Origin: Bradyrhizobium liaoningense
GTDB taxonomy: Bacteria > Pseudomonadota > Alphaproteobacteria > Rhizobiales > Xanthobacteraceae
Reading direction: 5' to 3'
Length of the DNA: 43,694 nt
Assembly (NCBI RefSeq): GCF_018130955.1
Contig: NZ_JAFCJM010000058.1
Location: 1-43,694, forward strand
Positions 8,193-16,880 of the stretch are shown piece after piece. Numbering within the stretch: position 1 is the stretch's first letter; each line of letters starts with the position of its first letter. The position numbers were made by a program, and so were the translations under genes. The notes below the pieces were generated by a model. That model saw nothing but the letters and a program-made list of their open reading frames with translations. It ran no database searches and had not been told where the DNA came from.

Positions 8193-8337
8193 CAAGCCAC
8201 CGATTTGAAAGAGGCTCTTATACTTTAAGGTAGTACCGTAGGGGCCTCCATGCCCAGATCTCAGGCACCTGTTAACCCTGATTTCATTCCGGACTGCGAA
8301 AATACTGCCGTCCCGTCTCCCGACAAGAGTTGACCTG

Positions 8338-10080
8338 ATGGCGTTCGGAATTTTTCGGAAGCGCGTAGCGGATGAAGCTGCGTCCGCGGCACCCCCGCAG
8401 ACTGCCCAGCCCGCGGTCGAACAGGCCGCCGTCCCGGAAGGCGATTCGGCCAGGGAAATTCTGGAACTGCTGGAACTCGAGCTCGGCGCCATGATCCGCC
8501 AGCTCGAGCGCGCGGCCAACTCGGTCGCCGGCGGTGCGGAAGCGACCGCGACCACGCTTGCGACCATCCGCGCGCGCACGGACGCGCTGACCGGGCGCAG
8601 CAGTGCCGCGCAGTCGACCGCCACCACCTTTGCCAATGCCGCCGACAAGTTCACCCAGTCGGCGCAGGGTATCGGCGCGCAGGTGCGCGAGGCCGGCAAG
8701 CTCGCTGACCAGGCGAGCGCGGCCGCGCAGGAGGCGCGCGCCAATGTCGACCGCTTGCGCGAATCCTCCGCGGCCATCGGCAACGTCGTCAACCTGATCG
8801 CGCAGATCGCGCGCCAGACCACACTCCTTGCTCTCAATTCCACCATTGAGGCGGCGCGCGCGGGTGCCGCCGGCAAGGGCTTTGCGGTCGTCGCCACCGA
8901 GGTCAAGGCACTGGCGGTGCAGACCCAGAGCGCGACCGAGGAGATCACCAGGAAGATCGAGACGCTGCAGAAGGACGCCGCGGGTTCCGCCGACGCGGTG
9001 CATCGCATCTCGCAGGCGATCGAGGCGATCCGCCCCGTGTTCGAGACCGTCGACGGCGCGGTCGCGGAGCAGAACGCCACCACCAGCGAGATCTCCGACA
9101 ACGCCGCGACCGCCTCGCAGTTCATCGTCTCCGTCGGCGACAGCGCCGCCGAGATCGACGCTGCCACCAAGGCGGCCGAAGCGCATGGCGAGAGCGTCGC
9201 CAGCGCCGGCAAGGCCGTCACCACCTTTGCGCAAAAGCTCAAATCGCGTTGCGCCGTGCTCTTGCGGCAGACCGAGCATGACGACCGGCTCAAGACCGAG
9301 CGGCTGCCCTGCCATCTCAAGCTCGAGGTCAAGACGACGACCATGCCGGTCTACGAGATTTCGATGGACGGCGCGCTGATCGGCGGCGCGGACGCGGCGA
9401 AGCTTGTGCCGCAGGCGATGATCGATGGCACGCTCCAGGACATCGGCACCTGCCGCCTGCGCGTCACCGAGCACACCAAGGCCGGCGCACGGGCGCAGTT
9501 CGTAAACCCAAATGCCGAGCTGCGTGAAAAGATCGAGGACAAGCTCTGGTCGATCCACGAGGAGAACACCGAGCTCGTGACTCGCGCCATGGAGGCGGGC
9601 GGCGCGCTGACAAAGATCTTCGAGCAGGCAGTGGCGCGCGGCGAGGTCTCGCTCGACGACCTCTTCGACACCGCCTATGCCGAGATCGCAGGCACCAATC
9701 CGCAGCAATACCGCACCCGCTATCTCGATTGGGCCGACCGCGCGCTGCCGCCGTTCCAGGAAGCCTTTTTGGCGAAGGAGCCGCGTCTCGCTTTCTCGGC
9801 CATGGTCGACCGCAACGGCTATTTGCCGGTGCACAACAAGATCTATTCGCACCCGCAGCGGCCGGGCGATGTCGCCTGGAACACAGCCAACAGTCGCAAC
9901 CGGCGCATCTTCAACGATCCGGCCGGGCTTGCTGCAGCGCGCAACACCCGCTCCTACCTGGTCCAGAGCTATGCGCGCGACATGGGCAACGGGAACACGG
10001 TGATGATGCGCGAGATCGACGTGCCGATCCGCGTGCAGGGCCGGCACTGGGGCGGATTCCGCACCGCCTACAAGCTCTGA
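8338..10080 (+). CDS. Cytosolic chemoreceptor with PilZ-like insert and C-terminal sensor-like domain
   Basis: A 580-residue methyl-accepting chemotaxis-like protein without signal peptide or membrane helix. Residues 40-310 are long Ala-rich coiled coil. The signalling hairpin tip lies at about 150-190 (IARQTTLLALNSTIEAARAG, then GKGFAVVATEVK), the part that contacts CheA and CheW. Residues 322-400 look like a degenerate PilZ domain: ERLPC, then VYEISMDGALIGG in the position of the usual D/N-x-S-x-x-G. Residues 415-580 form a conserved-looking block (GYLPVHN, WNTANSRNRRIF, YARDMG, GRHWGGFRTAY) shared with the next gene. It is probably a soluble receptor for an internal signal. The ATG at 8338 begins the only coherent N-terminus. 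Confidence 0.88.
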   Translation: MAFGIFRKRVADEAASAAPPQTAQPAVEQAAVPEGDSAREILELLELELGAMIRQLERAANSVAGGAEATATTLATIRARTDALTGRSSAAQSTATTFANAADKFTQSAQGIGAQVREAGKLADQASAAAQEARANVDRLRESSAAIGNVVNLIAQIARQTTLLALNSTIEAARAGAAGKGFAVVATEVKALAVQTQSATEEITRKIETLQKDAAGSADAVHRISQAIEAIRPVFETVDGAVAEQNATTSEISDNAATASQFIVSVGDSAAEIDAATKAAEAHGESVASAGKAVTTFAQKLKSRCAVLLRQTEHDDRLKTERLPCHLKLEVKTTTMPVYEISMDGALIGGADAAKLVPQAMIDGTLQDIGTCRLRVTEHTKAGARAQFVNPNAELREKIEDKLWSIHEENTELVTRAMEAGGALTKIFEQAVARGEVSLDDLFDTAYAEIAGTNPQQYRTRYLDWADRALPPFQEAFLAKEPRLAFSAMVDRNGYLPVHNKIYSHPQRPGDVAWNTANSRNRRIFNDPAGLAAARNTRSYLVQSYARDMGNGNTVMMREIDVPIRVQGRHWGGFRTAYKL

Positions 10081-10229
10081 AACACGGATCGGACCAACTA
10101 AAGTGCGATAAGCACGCTTCCGTGCACGCTCAGGCAAGACCGGCCGCACGAATCGCGCTTTAGAATCGGACAGGGAATGGAACGCCGCGCGGGCCGATCG
10201 ATCGGCTCCGGCTGGAGGAAACTCGAAAT

Positions 10230-11654
10230 ATGTCCGTCGTACAACTTGCAGTATTGGACACCGGATCCAACCGGTCGTTGGCGGAACGGCTCATCGACCA
10301 GCTCGCCGACCGCATCGGCGGTCTCGGAGTCGAACTCGCCGACATTGCCGGCAACGTCCAGGAGGTTGCAAGCCGCGTTGCCAACCAGTCGGACCGGTTC
10401 CACCATTTGCAGACGACGGCCGAGACGATGGTCTCGGCCAATCGCGACATCGCCAACGCGTCGCAAGCGGTGCAATCGACCACCTCGGCCGCCGTCGGCG
10501 AGATCGTGCAGTCGCGCAGCGCCGTCGATGCCGCGGTGCAGCACATCGCCGAGCTCGTCGAAGCCGTCGGGCGGATCGAGGCCCGGCTCGGCGCCGTCGG
10601 CGCCGCGTTGTCCCAGGTCGCAAAAGTCTCCGGTTCGATCGAGGCGATTGCAAAGCAGACCAATCTGCTGGCGCTCAACGCCACCATCGAGGCGGCGCGC
10701 GCGGGGAGCGCCGGCCGGGGCTTCGCCGTGGTCGCGAGCGAGGTGAAGAGCCTTGCCGAAGGCACCCGCCAGGCCACGCAGCAGATCTCCGACACCGTTC
10801 GCGATCTCGACGGCCAGATCGGCAGTCTGATCGGCGAAAGCAGCGACGCCTCGCTGCGCGCCAAGAGCGCGGGTGAAGGCGCCCGAGAGATCAGTGGCAT
10901 CATCGCGCGGGTGCAGCAGGGCATTGCGTCGGTCGGCCAGGAGATCGACGGCGTCGCTCGCGCTGCGACCTCCAATCTCGGCCATTGCGACACCGTGATC
11001 ACGGAACTCAGCGAGCTCGCCAAGGGCGTCAATCTTTCCTCGCGCGATCTCAAACATGCCGACGACCGCGTCGCGAAACTGCTGGAGACCTCCGAAGGCC
11101 TGATCGCACTGATCGCCGACAGCGGCGTGGAGACCTCGGATGCGCCGCTGATCCGCGTCGTCGTCGAGACCGCCAAACGCATCTCGACCGAGTTCGAGGC
11201 CGCTATCGACCGCGGCGAGATCACGCTCGACAAGCTCATGGACCAGAATTATCGGGAAATCCCAGGCACCGATCCGAAGCAGTATCTCACCAACTACGTC
11301 GAATTCACCGACCGCGTGCTGCCGGCGATCCAGGATCCGATTCAAAAGTCCGATCCGCGCATCGTGTTCTGCGTCGCCTGGGCCAAGGGCGGCTATCTGC
11401 CGACGCACAATCCCAACTACCGCCTGCCGCAGGGCAAGGACCCGGTCTGGAATAACGCCAACTGCCGCAACCGCCGCCTGTTCTCCGATCGCGCGGTGAA
11501 GAAGGTCGCCGCCAACACAAAACCGTTCCTGCTGCAAACCTATCGCCGCGACATGGGCGGTGGACAGTTCGTGCTGATGAAGGATCTGTCCTCACCGATC
11601 GTGGTGAAGGGCAAGCACTGGGGCGCGTTTCGAATGGGGTTCCGGCAGGGCTGA
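10230..11654 (+). CDS. Cytosolic chemoreceptor, paralogue of the preceding gene
   Basis: A 474-residue methyl-accepting chemotaxis-like protein with no membrane segment. The hairpin tip is at about 138-172 (IAKQTNLLALNATIEAARAG, GRGFAVVASEVKSL). It lacks the PilZ-like insert of its neighbour but shares the C-terminal domain (about 310-474): ITLDKLMDQNYREIPGTDP, GYLPTHNPNY, WNNANCRNRRLF, YRRDMGGG and GKHWGAFRMGF. A clear ribosome-binding site (GGAGG) precedes the ATG. The two genes are 149 nt apart on the same strand and have probably arisen by duplication plus insert gain or loss. They may form mixed signalling arrays. No che genes lie in this window, so the kinase they serve is elsewhere. 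Confidence 0.9.
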   Translation: MSVVQLAVLDTGSNRSLAERLIDQLADRIGGLGVELADIAGNVQEVASRVANQSDRFHHLQTTAETMVSANRDIANASQAVQSTTSAAVGEIVQSRSAVDAAVQHIAELVEAVGRIEARLGAVGAALSQVAKVSGSIEAIAKQTNLLALNATIEAARAGSAGRGFAVVASEVKSLAEGTRQATQQISDTVRDLDGQIGSLIGESSDASLRAKSAGEGAREISGIIARVQQGIASVGQEIDGVARAATSNLGHCDTVITELSELAKGVNLSSRDLKHADDRVAKLLETSEGLIALIADSGVETSDAPLIRVVVETAKRISTEFEAAIDRGEITLDKLMDQNYREIPGTDPKQYLTNYVEFTDRVLPAIQDPIQKSDPRIVFCVAWAKGGYLPTHNPNYRLPQGKDPVWNNANCRNRRLFSDRAVKKVAANTKPFLLQTYRRDMGGGQFVLMKDLSSPIVVKGKHWGAFRMGFRQG

Positions 11655-11883
11655 GCGGTTCAGGCAGAGCCAGCGCAGCTTCGAAGCGCAGTACCCCCCA
11701 AGCGACAAGGATCTGCCCTTCTTAGCCTGGTAGACTTCCCACTCCGATCGTCGTCAGGACCCCACGCCGTATCACACTGAAGGGGAGAGGGAGACACGGC
11801 GCCTTGCCTCCGATGGTCTTGTAGGGCGTTTTGACCTAGCATGAAGCTGGGGCAGCATTCGAACTTCCCTGTGGACAGCGATC

Positions 11884-13449
11884 GTGCAGTCCGACCGCGA
11901 AGCTCCAGCGCGTACAACAGGCAGAACCGCCTCTCTGGGCGGCGTCGGGTCACCGTGGTCATGGGCCGCGCTGGCGTGGGCCGCGCTGCTGGTAGCGATC
12001 GTCCTATCTTTCAGGCCGGCGGTCCCGATCATCTGGGGCGACACGCCGTTCTTCGTGGAATCTGCGCTTCGCACGCTCGAGGCCGGAAGGCCGACCGTGG
12101 CGGGTGGGCGCGATCCGGGCTACCCGGCGTTCCTGGCCGGGACGTTCGCGTTCGGAGGCGATCTCGGGACGGTGGTGCGCCTGCAGCAGGCGGCGTGGGC
12201 CGTCCTGATGCTGGCGCTTGCAGCAACCGCACATGCAGCGACGCGCAGCGCCGGTGGGCTCGTGCCGATCATCCTCGTGGCAACGTACCCAGGCCTGCTG
12301 CTGTTCAGGAACGTCATCACCGCAGAGCTTCTCTTTGCGGTCTTCCTCAATCTGGCAATGGCTGGATTGCTCGTTGCCACCTGCGTCGGCAAATCGGCGC
12401 AGTGCTGCGCGGTCGCTGCCTCCGTCCTGTGCGCGGCGCTCGCAGCGTGCTTCAGATCGCAGGGAGTCCTGATCCCAATCGTCGCCGTCCTAGTGGGCAC
12501 CCGCCTCGCCCGGCCAGACACGTCCGCGCGCCTTGCCGTGATTGCAGTGTCCGTCGCGGCGGCGCTGGCGCTCCTCGTCGCGGGCTCCCGGTTCGGGGCT
12601 TCCGACTCCGACCAAGCCTCCACCGTGTTCGTCCCCAAGACACTGTTCTGCAATCACCTGAACATCGTACTTGCAAGCGATGCGGCGCGACGCGAGATCG
12701 TGTCGGCGGCAGGCGACCGCGCCGACGCCACGATGGCGCGGCTTGCCGCCGACTTCGCCGCCGAGCCGGAGCGCTGGCCCGTGCTCGGGTTCTTCGGCGA
12801 CGCGTGCCTGTTCGACACCGCACTGGATCGAGACGTCGCCGACGATACCGGGAATGCTGTCGGCGCGGCCGCTGCCTATCGGCGCATTTTCCTGGCCGCC
12901 GTGCGCGACCGGCCGCTAGCCTACGCAGGCAAGTTCGTCCGTCAAATGGCTTATGGGGCCTCGGTCGCATGGCCGCCCTACGGATTCGACCCTGCCATAC
13001 CGGTGTCGACTGACGACGTGCCGCTTGTGTCCGAGATCATGACGCGGCACGGCCGGGCGGCTCAGCCGATCGATCTGCAAGGCGGACCAGTTCGGATCGG
13101 CCTATTGTCCGATCTTCCAAACGTCTCCACTCATCTGTTCGAGGCATTATCCACCGCCTTCGTTATTGCCATCATATTTTGGACGGTGACAGCTGTGCGG
13201 CGTCGGCGCCCCCGGTTCTTGACGCGCTCGGGTATCCTGATCGTGATGTGGGCGGCTTCGATCATGACCGCCGCCGGCGCTCACACCCTCGACATCTCGC
13301 GATATTTGGTTCCCGCAGTGCCGATGGTGGGCCTCATGCTGTCCCTTTTCGCAGTTGAACTGACCAAAACGATCGCAAGCCTGCGGAGGATCTCATTGCA
13401 CCACTCGCGAACTCTCGCGCGTAGAAAATGCGAGCGCGCGTCCATATAA
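11884..13449 (+). CDS. Multi-pass membrane protein, probable GT-C-type glycosyltransferase
   Basis: A 521-residue protein with roughly nine to eleven hydrophobic helices spread over the length, starting with WAALAWAALLVAIVLSF. The first large extracytoplasmic loop begins with IIWGDTPFFVESA and later GGRDPGYPAFL, a pattern like the acidic loop of GT-C enzymes (ArnT/PMT-type) that use polyprenyl-phosphate sugars. A soluble segment (about 240-340) separates the two helix groups. The GTG at 11884 is chosen because no in-frame ATG precedes the first helix; an upstream start is possible. A convergent GT2 gene supports a surface-glycan role. The donor and acceptor are not readable from sequence. Confidence 0.6.
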   Translation: MQSDREAPARTTGRTASLGGVGSPWSWAALAWAALLVAIVLSFRPAVPIIWGDTPFFVESALRTLEAGRPTVAGGRDPGYPAFLAGTFAFGGDLGTVVRLQQAAWAVLMLALAATAHAATRSAGGLVPIILVATYPGLLLFRNVITAELLFAVFLNLAMAGLLVATCVGKSAQCCAVAASVLCAALAACFRSQGVLIPIVAVLVGTRLARPDTSARLAVIAVSVAAALALLVAGSRFGASDSDQASTVFVPKTLFCNHLNIVLASDAARREIVSAAGDRADATMARLAADFAAEPERWPVLGFFGDACLFDTALDRDVADDTGNAVGAAAAYRRIFLAAVRDRPLAYAGKFVRQMAYGASVAWPPYGFDPAIPVSTDDVPLVSEIMTRHGRAAQPIDLQGGPVRIGLLSDLPNVSTHLFEALSTAFVIAIIFWTVTAVRRRRPRFLTRSGILIVMWAASIMTAAGAHTLDISRYLVPAVPMVGLMLSLFAVELTKTIASLRRISLHHSRTLARRKCERASI

Positions 13450-13495
13450 AGGAAAAACGTCCTTACGGGACACCGCTCAAATTGGGTGACATCTC

Positions 13496-14419
13496 TTATT
13501 CCGGGACGCGCAGGGCCAGATAAGCAAGCCGCCGCACCTCGCGGCGACCACGCACCACGGTGTCCAGAATCATTCCGCTGAAGAAGCTAAGGAAGGCGAG
13601 TATCATGAGTCCTGTCGAAAGGACCGCGGTGGGCAATCGCGGCACTAAGCCGGTCTGAGCATACGTGACGGCAAGAGGCAGCGCGATCGCGATCGAAACC
13701 AACCCGAACAACGCGCCAACTATACCGAAGAAGAGCATCGGCTCTTCATTTCGAAACAGGGTCAGTATGGTCAATAAGATGCGCCAGCCGTCGCGGAATG
13801 TCGAGAGCTTGGACGTCGAACCTTCCGGCCGTACTTTGTAAGGAGTCACGACCTCGGCCACCGGCATGTGCAACTCCAGAGCATGGATGCTGATCTCCGC
13901 CTCCACCTCAAAGCCTTCCGACAGGGCTGGGAAGCTCTTTACGAAGCGGCGCGAGAATACGCGATAACCCGACAGGACATCGCTGAACGAGCGACCGAAG
14001 ATACGCGACAACATTCCAGTGAGGATCGCATTGCCGAGGCGATGGCCTGGCCTATACGCGGCGTTAGCAACCGAACTTCGTACCCCTACCACCATGTCCA
14101 GCTGGCACTCGAGCAACTCCCGTATCATCGTCGGAGCAGCTGAGGCGTCATACGTCGCGTCGCCGTCGGCCATCACATAGACATCGGCATCGATGTCTGC
14201 AAACATCCGGCGGACGACGTTACCCTTTCCTGGCGTCAGTTCGGTTCGAACTATCGCGCCGGCCGCGCGAGCTACATTCACAGTGCTATCAGTCGAATTG
14301 TTATCGAAGACATAAATGACAGCGTCAGGCAAAGCCGCACGAAATGCCGTTACCGTGGTGCCAACGGCCGCCTCTTCATTGCGACAAGGAAGGATTACTG
14401 CCACGCTCCGTTGCTTCAT
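13496..14419 (-). CDS. DPM1-like GT2 glycosyltransferase with C-terminal membrane anchor
   Basis: A 307-residue family 2 glycosyltransferase. The GT-A domain shows VILPCRNEE at the nucleotide-binding strand, DNNSTDST, and the metal-binding DGD at 85-87 in MADGDATYD. A later VLSGYRVFSRRF and FEVEAEISIHAL match the DPM1/DPG-synthase subgroup, which loads a sugar onto polyprenyl phosphate on the cytosolic face. Two C-terminal hydrophobic helices (about 228-253 and 265-290) anchor it. The start MKQRSVAVIL at 14419 is preferred; the frame is open to 14539 but without family-like sequence. It faces the GT-C-like gene end to end, consistent with donor supply for that enzyme, though on opposite strands. 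Confidence 0.88.
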   Translation of the reverse strand: MKQRSVAVILPCRNEEAAVGTTVTAFRAALPDAVIYVFDNNSTDSTVNVARAAGAIVRTELTPGKGNVVRRMFADIDADVYVMADGDATYDASAAPTMIRELLECQLDMVVGVRSSVANAAYRPGHRLGNAILTGMLSRIFGRSFSDVLSGYRVFSRRFVKSFPALSEGFEVEAEISIHALELHMPVAEVVTPYKVRPEGSTSKLSTFRDGWRILLTILTLFRNEEPMLFFGIVGALFGLVSIAIALPLAVTYAQTGLVPRLPTAVLSTGLMILAFLSFFSGMILDTVVRGRREVRRLAYLALRVPE

Positions 14420-15096
14420 GGCCCGACCATAAGGCCTGCAGTATGCACTCGAACCGACGGTAAACCGAAGCTCCTGTGGGTCAATGCAGGCATCACCACC
14501 CAACTCGGGTTGAACGCTGCTTCGTCGCGTGCTTGCCATCCGGCTCGATTTTTTTTCAGCCGAAGATTAGAGGACGCGATACAGTAACACTGGCGACTAT
14601 ACTGGGTTCAGCATACTTAACGGGGACACGTCTGTCCGGCCCAGGAGTACGCTGTGGCCCAGCTTACCTCTGGGCTCTATCCCGTCAGTGAGTGCCGAAC
14701 GCGCCCCGGCACCTAAGCTTGATATCGGAACCCGTGCGGCGATGGTGACGCGGTGCTCGCCGGAGCGCTCAACGGTAACCCGATCGTCCGCTGCATTATG
14801 CCAGTGACTATGACCTAAGAGCGATTGCTAGTTGCCGACATTTCTCTGATCGGTAGCGCATGCTTGTCTGCATCTGTGTCCTGTCGAAATGCATGCGGCA
14901 TTGCCGCACTCGCGCAGCGAATCAGTCCTGCAACGCATGCAGATTTCGCAGCCGCGAACGCCAAAGGCTTGAGCGCCCGCAGCGCGCGCCCCGATTGCTT
15001 TCTGCTTGTCATATAGCTTTCGCAAGATCAGAATTCAGGACCACCGGTGTGCATGAGTGCCGGCTCTATTAATTCGAATAATATGGGGCTGAAGCC
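14420..15096. other. Gene-free stretch between GT2 and PQQ dehydrogenase genes
   Basis: About 680 nt without a credible gene. Short open frames on both strands lack ribosome-binding sites and protein-like composition. The last 40 nt before the dehydrogenase are AT-rich (CTATTAATTCGAATAATATGGGG) and probably hold its promoter, but no clean -35/-10 pair was found. No RNA gene, repeat or att-like site was recognised. Confidence 0.5.
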
Positions 15097-16809
15097 ATGA
15101 ATAGATATTCTATTGCATTCGCCACGTTGTTCGGCCTGAGCTGCACGCTCGCAGCATCAAGTCATGCGCAAGAAGTCACGAAGCAGGATCAATGGTCGCC
15201 TCCGCGCGAGGCGAAGATTTCTCCAATCACTCAAGAGCAGCTCAACGCAGCAGACAAGAGCGCAACGAACTTTCTGCTGACCAACGGCAATTACGCTCAG
15301 ACGCGCTTTCACCCAGCAAAGCAGATCAACCGCGACAATGTGAAAAACCTGCACGTCGCCTGGATCTTCCAGACCGAGGTCAAGGAATCGTTGGAAACGT
15401 CGCCCATTGTGATCGATGGCGTGATGTACGTGACAACATCATTCAGCCATGTCTACGCGATCGACGCCAAGACGGGCGAACAGCTCTGGCACTATAGCCA
15501 CAAGATGGGGCCCGTAACGACGTACTGCTGCGGCCCCAATAATCGCGGTGTCCAGGTTCTCGGTGACAAGGTTTACCTCGCCACGCTGGACTCCAAGCTG
15601 GTGGCATTGAATGCAAGGACCGGCGATGTCGTCTGGACCACCGATATCGCCGATCCCGAACTCGGCTACAGCGAGACGATGGCGCCGACGGTCGTCAAGG
15701 ACAAGGTCTTGATCGGCACCAACGGCGGCGAATACGGCATCCGCGGCTTTGTCAGGGCCTATGATGCGAAGAGCGGCAAGCTGGTCTGGAATTTCGACAC
15801 CATCCCGGAAAATTCAGTCGGCGTCTGGGCAACCAAGGACGCTACTGGGCGTGACATGCATCGGGACATCCAGGCCGAGAAAGACCAACTCGCCAAGATC
15901 GGCGACCCCTACAAGAGGCTGGGCGGCGGTGTCTGGCAAAATCCCGCTGTCGATCTCGCCACCAACCGGATCTATTTCGTGGTCGGCAATCCATCTCCCG
16001 ATCTCGACGGCACGCCGCGCCCCGGCGACAACCTCTACACCGACTCGCTGGTAGCGCTTGACTTGGAGACCGGAAAATTTGTCTGCCACCTTCAGTATAT
16101 TGCCCACGACGTCTGGGATCTCGATGCCGTGAGCCCGCCGGTGCTGGTGGATGTGAAGGACAAGAGCGGCAAGACCATTCCGGGCGTGATCCATGCCGGC
16201 AAGACCGGTCACATCTATGTTCACGACCGGAAAGACTGCAGCCTGATCCGGTTCTCCGAGGCGATGGTGCCGCAGGAGAATATGTGGGTCTTGCCGACCA
16301 AGGAAGGCGCGCGCATGCTTCCAGGGGCAAATGGCGGCGTCGAATGGTCCCCGATTGCTACGGACCCCGGACAGGAGCTCGCCTACGCCATCAATCTGCA
16401 TCAGCCCATGCACTACCGGGTCGAGAACTCGCCCTATCCAAACGGCAAGCTCTGGCTTGGTGGTGCCTTCACGGCCATTCCGGGTGAAAAACAATCGGGA
16501 AATATCACTGCCGTCAACTACAACAACGGCAAGATCAGATGGCAGGTGCATACGCCAGAGCCAATGATCGGCGGCATTCTTGCCACCGCGGGCGGTCTGG
16601 TCTTTGCTGGTGAAGGCAACGGCAAGTTCGCTGCCTACAACTCGTCCACCGGCAAGGAATTGTGGAGCTTCCGCGCCGGTGCGGGCGTCAATGCCCCGCC
16701 GTCCAGCTATTCGGTGGGCGGTAAGCAATACATTGTGGTTGGCGCGGGCGGTAACACCCAGGTGAACTTCAGGCGTGGCAACAACATCATCGCCTTTACG
16801 CTCGATTGA
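15097..16809 (+). CDS. PQQ-dependent alcohol dehydrogenase, lanthanide-type signature
   Basis: A 570-residue periplasmic quinoprotein of the methanol/ethanol dehydrogenase family with an eight-bladed propeller. A Sec signal ends at about ASSHA-QE (residues 24-25). Adjacent Cys144-Cys145 in TTYCCGPNNRG form the vicinal disulphide over PQQ. Probable metal ligands are Glu212 in GGEYGIRG, Asn298 in VVGNPSP, and Asp341 in HDVWDLD. A second acid, Asp343, sits two residues after the catalytic Asp; in the XoxF/PedH clade that residue marks lanthanide rather than calcium use. There is no fused cytochrome domain, so a separate electron acceptor is needed, and a dihaem cytochrome c gene follows 71 nt downstream. 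The exact alcohol is not predictable. Confidence 0.9.
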   Translation: MNRYSIAFATLFGLSCTLAASSHAQEVTKQDQWSPPREAKISPITQEQLNAADKSATNFLLTNGNYAQTRFHPAKQINRDNVKNLHVAWIFQTEVKESLETSPIVIDGVMYVTTSFSHVYAIDAKTGEQLWHYSHKMGPVTTYCCGPNNRGVQVLGDKVYLATLDSKLVALNARTGDVVWTTDIADPELGYSETMAPTVVKDKVLIGTNGGEYGIRGFVRAYDAKSGKLVWNFDTIPENSVGVWATKDATGRDMHRDIQAEKDQLAKIGDPYKRLGGGVWQNPAVDLATNRIYFVVGNPSPDLDGTPRPGDNLYTDSLVALDLETGKFVCHLQYIAHDVWDLDAVSPPVLVDVKDKSGKTIPGVIHAGKTGHIYVHDRKDCSLIRFSEAMVPQENMWVLPTKEGARMLPGANGGVEWSPIATDPGQELAYAINLHQPMHYRVENSPYPNGKLWLGGAFTAIPGEKQSGNITAVNYNNGKIRWQVHTPEPMIGGILATAGGLVFAGEGNGKFAAYNSSTGKELWSFRAGAGVNAPPSSYSVGGKQYIVVGAGGNTQVNFRRGNNIIAFTLD

Positions 16810-16837
16810 TCGAACTTGTATCACGCCGTGGTTACCA

Positions 16838-16863
16838 AAGCGGGGCCGGTTCCGGCCCCGCTT
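16838..16863 (+). terminator. 26-bp perfect palindrome, probable terminator or attenuator
   Basis: AAGCGGGGCCGG-TT-CCGGCCCCGCTT is a perfect inverted repeat 28 nt after the dehydrogenase stop, followed by CTCTTAA, a short and weak U-tract. It should fold as a very stable hairpin. Because the cytochrome gene follows on the same strand, it may cause partial termination or protect the 3' end of the dehydrogenase mRNA, setting a dehydrogenase-to-cytochrome ratio. Confidence 0.6.
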
Positions 16864-16880
16864 CTCTTAACGTCACTGGA

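Noticed and set aside
8284..10149. A 621-codon minus-strand frame opposite the first chemoreceptor
   Set aside because: The plus frame has a receptor hairpin and a shared C-terminal domain; the minus frame shows no family motif.
14420..15096. Short genes in the gap before the PQQ dehydrogenase
   Set aside because: Several frames of 60-70 codons exist on both strands, but they overlap each other, lack ribosome-binding sites and have no protein-like composition.
16806..16880. N-terminal extension of the cytochrome c
   Set aside because: The frame opens at 16806 inside the dehydrogenase stop region and runs through the palindrome; a signal peptide only appears from 16881 on.
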